A DNA stretch of 64,000 nucleotides from contig JAJFPB010000005.1 in NCBI GenBank assembly GCA_020881915.1, positions 3,906,001 through 3,970,000 on the forward strand, written 5' to 3'. Shown in pieces: positions 57,959-64,000 of the stretch. The notes under the pieces are model-generated. The model had not been told where the DNA came from and did not search any database. It worked only from the letters and a program-made list of their open reading frames with translations. A program made the position numbers and the translations under genes. This stretch comes from Paramyrothecium sp. XJ0827. Lineage: Eukaryota > Ascomycota > Sordariomycetes > Hypocreales > Stachybotryaceae. The stretch's first letter is position 1. Each line of letters starts with the position of its first letter.

Positions 57959-58034
57959 GGTGCGGGTGCGGGTGCTGGTGCTGGTGCTGGTGCTGGTGCT
58001 GGTGCTGATGCTGGTGTGGGTGCGGGTGCTGCTT
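57959..58034. repeat. GGTGCT hexamer minisatellite
   Basis: About twelve near-perfect 6-bp units (GGTGCT, with GGTGCG and GATGCT variants). It gives artificial His/Gln- or Leu/Val-rich frames that are not genes. Confidence 0.9.
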
Positions 58035-58819
58035 CTGGTTCTGGCGCCGGCGTTGGCGCTTGTCGTTGCCCCGGGTTGCAGTTCCGACCTTAGTCACGGC
58101 GAAATGCGCCCCTCCTCACTCTCACTGCGAGCACCATTTTTAGGTGACAACCACGACCGCATTACCGCGTGCTAAGGCCCAAGCCTCCCAGCCAAGTTCC
58201 AATTGCGCACACGGCGTTGCTTGCGCAGTCCCATCTTGGCAACCTCTTGCTCATGGTTTTTTCTTCTTTATTTAAGTTTTTGGAGGCGAGACGGGATGCC
58301 TTAATTAGGTTTTCCCACCATTTCTCTCGTTTACTTTTGTGACTGCTACCAACTGCCCCGTTTCCTTGCAATTCTGGCGTCATGAATGCATAGCTTCAAC
58401 GAAACGCTTGCTGTGTCTCCTCGGCCCCCCCAGGTTTTTTAGGCCTCCACTAAGCTGCCCAATTCCTCTTCCTTTCTCTTGGGTTGAGCGCGCCCGCAAT
58501 ACCGATTCGCCAAGGCACCTCCAGGCTCTACCACAGCCGGCCAAAGGAAGGTACCTGGCCCTCCGCCCAGGCCTGACCACCGACCCTTGTATTCCCTTGC
58601 AACCCCCCGCCGCCGCCGCAGCCATCCTTCAAACCAATTCCCTACCCGCTTCTGACGCATTAACGCGGCGGCTTGCGAAGTTGTGTGTCTGCTCTCCACC
58701 CCCGATACACACCTACATACAACGCAAGCACGGGTGGGAAGCTGCTCCATCTTCCTCCAACGCCCAGCCTCACCCAACCCTCGTCCTGTTCGTCGCGTCG
58801 ACTGCTACGAGTCCCACCC

Positions 58820-58890
58820 GCAGCAGCAGCAGCAGCAGCAGTAGTCAGAGACCGCCGCCGCCGCCGCCGACGACGACCAAGACGACGACG
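58820..58890. repeat. CAG / CCG / ACG triplet runs in the YAK1 leader
   Basis: Seven CAG units, then about five CCG units, then ACG/GAC units, all within 200 bp upstream of the YAK1 start and probably inside its 5' untranslated region. Confidence 0.7.
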
Positions 58891-59004
58891 AACGACACTG
58901 ATCCCCTCCTACGTAACAGAAGCCAGTTGGCTGCGACGTCAGAACGGGTCCCGCCGCGAGAATTCAATCGGCTGCCAACCCTCGCCCACAGCGGCCAAGC
59001 TACA

Positions 59005-61918
59005 ATGGATCCCCAGTGGCAGTCGTTCGACGATGCCTCGGGCGCTGCTAGACGTCACAATGGCAGCGCACAGTCGCCGCGAGACTACGTGAGCCAGCAA
59101 CCGCAGCAGCAGCCGCCGCCCTCCCAACCTGCTCCCGCTTACAAGCTTGACCAGTTCAACGCCGCGCCCGGCCAAGGCATCCCCGGCTCTGCCGCTGTCG
59201 GACCTTCGCAGATACGCGATGGTAATGGCGATGTCCCCATGCACGACGCACACGAGGCGCACGCTGGTGTCAAGTATCCCATGCGACCGCATCACCAGTC
59301 TCACCTGTCGGGGAGCCGACCTGCGAGCCTTCAATCTCCACAGGAGTCCTCCACCGCCGCTCAAAGATACTCTCCCATGGAGGCGCTGTCGCCCACCTCG
59401 CCCTACGGCCCCAAGTCGTCCCAATTCGCCAACCCATCCTCCCAACGCCAATCTCCCACCAGGCATCCCGACTACCCGCAGAGCCCTTACTACGGCGGCC
59501 GCCAGCCTCCAGGCCAGCAGCTCCCGCCCATAACGCCCTTTGCATCCACCAACGACGGGTACCCTTCATCCGCTGTTGCCGCTCTCGACAACTCTTTCGC
59601 CAACGATCCCAAGTCGCCGCTGCGACCAACCCCCGCCGCCGCGAAGCCTGTGCCTGAGTTCAGGAAGATCAGAGCCTTGTCTGACTTGCAGCCCAAGAAC
59701 ACTCGCCAACCACCCTTTCGGCGCGCAAACCCCGAGGGCGGCTTTATTAGTGTAAGTGGAATCACTTGCCTCGCAAGGTTTTGTTCCTCCAAACTTGACA
59801 GAAACTGAACAAGCTCGTGCAGCCCCTTCAAGCTCTAACGAGTCACCTTCCTGCCACGTATCGTATATGCAACCCGAGTTTCAAATACGAGACGTCGCGC
59901 AACCCACGAAGAGTCTTGACCAAGCCTAGCAAGGGCACCAAGAATGATGGCTATGATAATGAGGATAGCGACTACATCCTCTACGTCAATGACATCCTAG
60001 GATCCGAGGAGGCCGGCCACAAGTAAGTCAATCACGGTAGGAGAGGACCTCAGCAGCTAATTTCTCTTCTTCAGGAACCGGTATCTCATTTTGGATGTTC
60101 TGGGTCAGGGTACTTTTGGACAGGTCGTCAAGTGCCAAAACCTGAAAACCCAAGAAGTCGTTGCTGTTAAGGTTATCAAGAACCGCACTGCCTACTTCAA
60201 CCAGAGTATGATGGAAGTCTCTGTGCTTGATCTGGTAAACTACCCCCCTCCCTTACGAAAGGTCCAGAATTTGTGAAAACTGATGTATCCCTCCTATCTT
60301 TAGCTGAACACAAAGCTTGACAAGAATGACGACCATCACTTGTTGCGCTTGAAGGACACCTTCATTCATCGCCAGCATCTGTGCTTGGTGTTCGAGCTGC
60401 TGAGCGTCAATCTGTATGAACTGATCAAACAAAACCAGTTCCGAGGACTAAGCACCACCCTGGTTCGCGTATTTGCGCAGCAACTCCTCAACGGCCTAGC
60501 GTTACTGAACAAAGCTCGACTCATTCATTGCGATCTGAAGCCAGAAAACATCTTGCTCAAGAATCTCGAGAGCCCAATCATCAAGATTATCGATTTTGGT
60601 TCCGCCTGCGACGAGCGGCAAACCGTGTACACTTACATCCAATCGCGATTCTACCGTTCTCCGGAGGTGTTGCTGGGTCTGCCCTACTCTTCTGCCATTG
60701 ATATGTGGTCTCTGGGATGCATTGTTGTGGAACTTTTCTTAGGCTTGCCCTTGTTCCCTGGTTCCTCGGAATACAACCAAGTTTCGCGTATTGTCGAGAT
60801 GCTCGGCAATCCGCCAAACTGGATGATTGAAATGGGCAAGCAGGCCGGCGAGTTCTTTGAGAAAAGACAGGACGAGTTCGGCCGGCGGACTTATCAGCTG
60901 AAGAGCATGGAACAATATGCTCGGGAGCACAACACCAAGGAGCAGCCGAGCAAGAAGTATTTCCAGGCGAACACTCTACACGAGATCATCAAGTCGTATC
61001 CAATGCCTCGGAAGAATATGAAGCAGAACGAGATTGAGAGAGGTAAGACCGGACATCCTCCCATTGCTGCACTATCGCGCTAATCAGACTTCCACAGAAA
61101 TGAACAACCGGGTCGCTTTCATTGACTTTGTGCGGGGCTTATTGACAATCAACCCTCTGGAAAGATGGTCACCTCAGCAGGCCAAGCTGCATCCTTTTAT
61201 CACCCAGCAGAAGTTCACGGGACCTTTTGTGCCTCCGATGAACCTCAAATCAAGCTCACTTAACAGGTCACCCGCTCCAGGAACCCAGCAGCAGCAGCAG
61301 GCTGAAGCCATCAGCAAGCAGCGTGCGCAAGCAGCGCAAGCAGCTCAAGCTCAAGCCCAAGCCACTACGGCAGCCCAGGGTGCATATGCTTCCATGGGCT
61401 CGGGCCAGTTCTCACCCGCAGGCCATGCTCAACCGCCGATATACGGGAACAGCGCCATTTACTCCGCTCCAAACGCAAGCCATGGCAATGTACCACCGGC
61501 TTATGGCTCACAGCCCGGTCAGTACGGCCAGATGGTTATGCCTCAGCAACCGCAACAACTTGCATCTGGACAGTATGCGAACATGCCTCAACCCAACGCA
61601 TACCAACAAACTGGCGGCGCCATGCGGACAAATAGGCAGAGAGCATCAACAATGGAGCAGCAGCAGAGCGGTATTCCCGCAGCCATTCAACGTGTTGCTA
61701 GTCACTTAGACCCTAGCCAACCCATTCGCCTTCAGCCGAGCCCGGCGTACTACCCGCCACCTGGTGAGGGAGTTGCTGGCGTGGACAACACGCCGGGCAG
61801 GGCGCGCCGCGGAAGTCGAGCTCAACAGGGCGGACGCGGCAACCGGGACTTCATTCGTAATTTGGAAGAACGAACCTTGGAGGAGGGCTTCCTGGGCAAT
61901 CAAAATCCATGGCATTGA
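59005..61918 (+). CDS. YAK1: DYRK-family protein kinase Yak1
   Basis: Exons 59005..59751, 59823..60022, 60075..60234, 60304..61042 and 61098..61918 encode 888 residues; introns are 52-71 bp. The start at 59005 follows a long leader with repeats. The N-terminal 250 residues are disordered and Ser/Pro/Gln-rich. The kinase domain covers about 319-675: GQGTFGQV nucleotide loop, VAVKVIKNR, HCDLKPEN with D446, DFGSAC with D466, and the DYRK activation-loop YTYIQSR whose second Tyr (Y480) is autophosphorylated. An insert before the last lobe carries PSKKYFQANTLHEII. The C-terminal 210 residues are Gln/Ala/Pro-rich. Yak1 slows growth and promotes stress responses opposite PKA and TOR. Confidence 0.96.
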
Positions 61919-63122
61919 GCCCCTCATGAAATCTTGGTACTTGAGAAAACGCTCATAGGCTTACAGCCATTACCAGCTTAGCCACTTCGAAGCGGTCCTC
62001 CAACACAGCGTGGGTGATGCCTCCCCAGCCTTGTCTTGATCGTCGCGTTTGGTAGTCAAGCCAGCTTGTCGACCTACTTGAGATCTATTTTACCGCGAAT
62101 GCAATGGTTGTAGACGGCGCCCATTGTTTCTACCACTTCACATGCGGTTGGTCAGATTGTCGATGCGGAAAAGAGGCTCTGCGGACGACTTGCGGCAACA
62201 GTTTGTGCTGGAAATGCGGCCCATGCGAATGGGATAATTTGCGAAAATTATAGTCACTCGGCACTCGGTGTGACTAACGAGTTTGCCATGCAGCACCTGT
62301 TCACATCATGGCTGCGGGTCGTGCCAGCTATATAGAGGTGACTTGGCGGCTGCCATGGGCAGTTGGGGAAGGGTCCGTATATATTCTCTCTTGGCCCGTG
62401 GCCGCATTAAGCGGCCACTATGGCGGAGTATGTCTTCTTTACATCATTGTTTCTTCCTTCATTTCTTTTTGAATGAGTCCTCCGGACCCAAGGCGTACTA
62501 CTGTGTCATCGCAACCATTATTGGGGAGACGTGGCTACGAGAGATGCGCATGCGCACGGCTGCGGAGAAGTCGTGCGCGCTCCTGTGGAGGGTGAGATGA
62601 AGGGGTAGCTGGTTCCGTCGGACCCGACGCGCGCTGTCTTTGTATTGAGAGACATTGTTTGTCTGCTATCCTCGCAATGTTGGGACAGAGGGGGCGGGTG
62701 TAAGGGATACAGGTGTATACAACGATAGTCAATCCGTGTCTTGACATGCCAGGCCATGAGACGCTCTTCTTTAGCATCGTGTGGGTCGGTCGATCAAGCC
62801 AGCGGAAAGCAATTGTCCAGCACTTTGTTGTTACTGCTCATTGGTAAAGAGAGCAAGAAATCGACATCCATTTCTCTTGATGTAAACCTTGCCTAGGCAT
62901 AGTTTGTTCCAATACCGACCGTGAACCCTCTCCCTGTCGCATGGGTTGCGCTGTGAAAAGAAATCCCCCTTCGCTCCTTGAACGCCGACCCGACACAATT
63001 GTCCCTTTCACGCAGTGTTCTCTGATCAAAACATACAGTGTACAATACCCCCCCCCTCCCTAGTAGTCATATCGGCGGCTCGCCCGCATGGTAGACGACT
63101 CCCGGTAACGGCGGTACGGATC
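61919..63122. other. Convergent 3' intergenic region
   Basis: About 1.2 kb between the stops of YAK1 and the right-edge gene. Includes a C9 run near 63048. No gene or repeat family recognised. Confidence 0.6.
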
Positions 63123-64000
63123 CTATCTCGCGCCGCGTCCTCTCTGGAAGCCCCTGCCACGCCTGTTCCCGGCAACGATCCTGTCGCTGTAGAGCCGGCC
63201 ATTCGTCGAGTCGCCGGCGTTGGTGGCCGCTGTGAGATCGGCGGTGCCATTCGCGCCGTTTGCCGCTCTGTCCGACGCATTGCGCAGGGAGCGTGGCCCC
63301 GTAGGTGGGTTGAGGGGGGAGGCGGCGCTGCGGTCGGCGGCAGCGGCGGGGGATGAGCGGCCGCCTCCAATCTTTGGATACACTTTGATAATCCTACCGT
63401 CGGCCTGAGGAGAAGTGCTGCGTCAGTCCGAGAACATTGCAACAGAATGTGAGCTATGAGGAGGGTGGGCGCCTACCGTCTTGTCGTTGAACGTCTCGAT
63501 GACGCGCTCGCCGCCCTCGCGCGAAGCAAACACCAGCTCGACGATGATGATGGGGCTCGTCTTGATAAACCTGCAGCTTATGACCTCCCCGCCGATGGGT
63601 GTCATGGCGCTCTCAATGTCGGCAGCCGACGTGCCGGGGGCAAAGTTCTGGGCCATGACGGTGAAGGGCCCCGCGAGGCCACGGATCGTCAAGCCCATGG
63701 GCCCGCTGTTGCTGCCGCTGCTGCTCGACTGCGTCTTTACGACGTTGACCTGCTTCTGCACGGCCGGGTCGACCTCCATCCTGTCGACGGCGGCCCCCAG
63801 CCGCGTCCTCCTCTGTGTGGCGGCGGCCTTCTTGGCGCCGGGGGCGGTGATGCGGGAGCTGAGGGAGCCGCCGCGGGGCTCGCGGTCGCCATTGACGGTG
63901 CCGTGAAGGTCGTGCGTCCATTCGCCGTTGACGTTGCCTGCGGGTACGCTGGATCTTCGATTATCGACGGGCGCAGCGCGCTGCTGTAGGGGGGAAATCC
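63123..64000 (-). CDS. RRM-like fungal protein, 5' part outside the window
   Basis: Minus-strand exons are 63404..63123 (last) and 63477 up to at least 63983; the 72-bp intron joins FNDKT to ADGRIIKVYP. A CCTACAG just beyond 63983 looks like a 3' splice site, so the upstream exon may begin there. The visible part contains LTIRGLAGPFTVMAQNFAPG, an Ala-rich helix, GGEVISCRFIKTSP and IIIVELVFASREGGERV, a beta-alpha-beta-beta-alpha-beta pattern typical of RRM folds, followed by an Ala/Asn/Gly linker and an RG-rich end (RRGRGFQRGRGAR). The basic RGG-like tail favours RNA binding in the nucleus. I do not recognise a named ortholog, and the start codon is off the window. Confidence 0.78.

Larger units (their letters stand above)
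55779..59004. other. Gene-free region upstream of YAK1
   Basis: About 3.2 kb without a supported gene. Contains a GGTGCT minisatellite (57959-58034), TACCT words (57590-57620 and 57851-57880), and a leader zone with CAG, CCG and ACG triplet runs (58820-58890). Confidence 0.55.

Noticed and set aside
57900..58097. His/Gln/Pro-rich minus-strand frame
   Set aside because: Translation of the GGTGCT minisatellite, not a gene.

Overview
This window is nuclear DNA of a filamentous ascomycete (Pezizomycotina). Gene content and the style of several proteins suggest a sordariomycete, probably Hypocreales; that placement is inference and I cannot name a genus. Evidence: genes are split by short introns (about 50-150 bp) with GTRNGT donors and YAG acceptors, coding DNA is GC-rich, and the gene set is typical of moulds (Zn(II)2Cys6 regulator, GH16/GH64/GH5 glycanases, fungal-only DUF families, Pub1, Yak1, Oac1, Swd2, Ncs2, Dcp2, Rnr2). 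I find 23 protein genes (one cut by the right edge) and two 5S rRNA genes. Exon borders were set by hand from splice signals, reading-frame continuity and family resemblance.

Layout. 0.7-3.9 kb: two beta-glucanase genes, a GPI-anchor-like GH16 and an intronless, very GC-rich GH64. 3.9-7.3 kb: gene-free DNA with AGGTA/TACCT islands. 7.3-9.4 kb: zinc-cluster transcription factor. 9.7-19.6 kb: a compact housekeeping block holding a U-box cyclophilin (-), a Ptm1-like seven-helix Golgi protein (+), the complex I methyltransferase NDUFAF7 (-), a PITSLRE-type CDK (+) and a DUF7137 secretory protein (-). 22.0-23.7 kb: a seven-exon, two-RRM RNA-binding protein. 24.4-27.0 kb: decapping enzyme Dcp2 (-). 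28.5-29.4 kb: DUF4112 membrane protein. 30.5-31.9 kb: ribonucleotide reductase small subunit. 32.4-34.9 kb: SRP9 and Swd2 (both -). 35.7-36.9 kb: mitochondrial oxaloacetate carrier. 37.1-40.1 kb: Ncs2 thiolation protein, with a GC-AG intron, and an APH-fold kinase (both -). 43.2-44.5 kb: tandem-PH protein. 44.5-48.3 kb: a protein-gene desert containing two diverged 5S rRNA genes. 48.3-49.6 kb: secreted GH5. 50.2-51.3 kb: acidic Mediator Med2-like protein (-). 54.1-55.8 kb: Pub1/TIA1-type protein. 59.0-61.9 kb: Yak1 kinase. 63.1-64.0 kb: 3' part of an RRM-like protein (-).

Most genes are independent housekeeping or regulatory units. I see no biosynthetic cluster, phage-like system, CRISPR array or intact transposon. 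The most distinctive signals are the two non-identical 5S genes whose differences are compensatory, the AGGTA/TACCT islands confined to intergenic DNA, the MCB boxes in the promoter and second intron of RNR2, the GC-AG intron in NCS2, and the foreign-looking GH64 gene.
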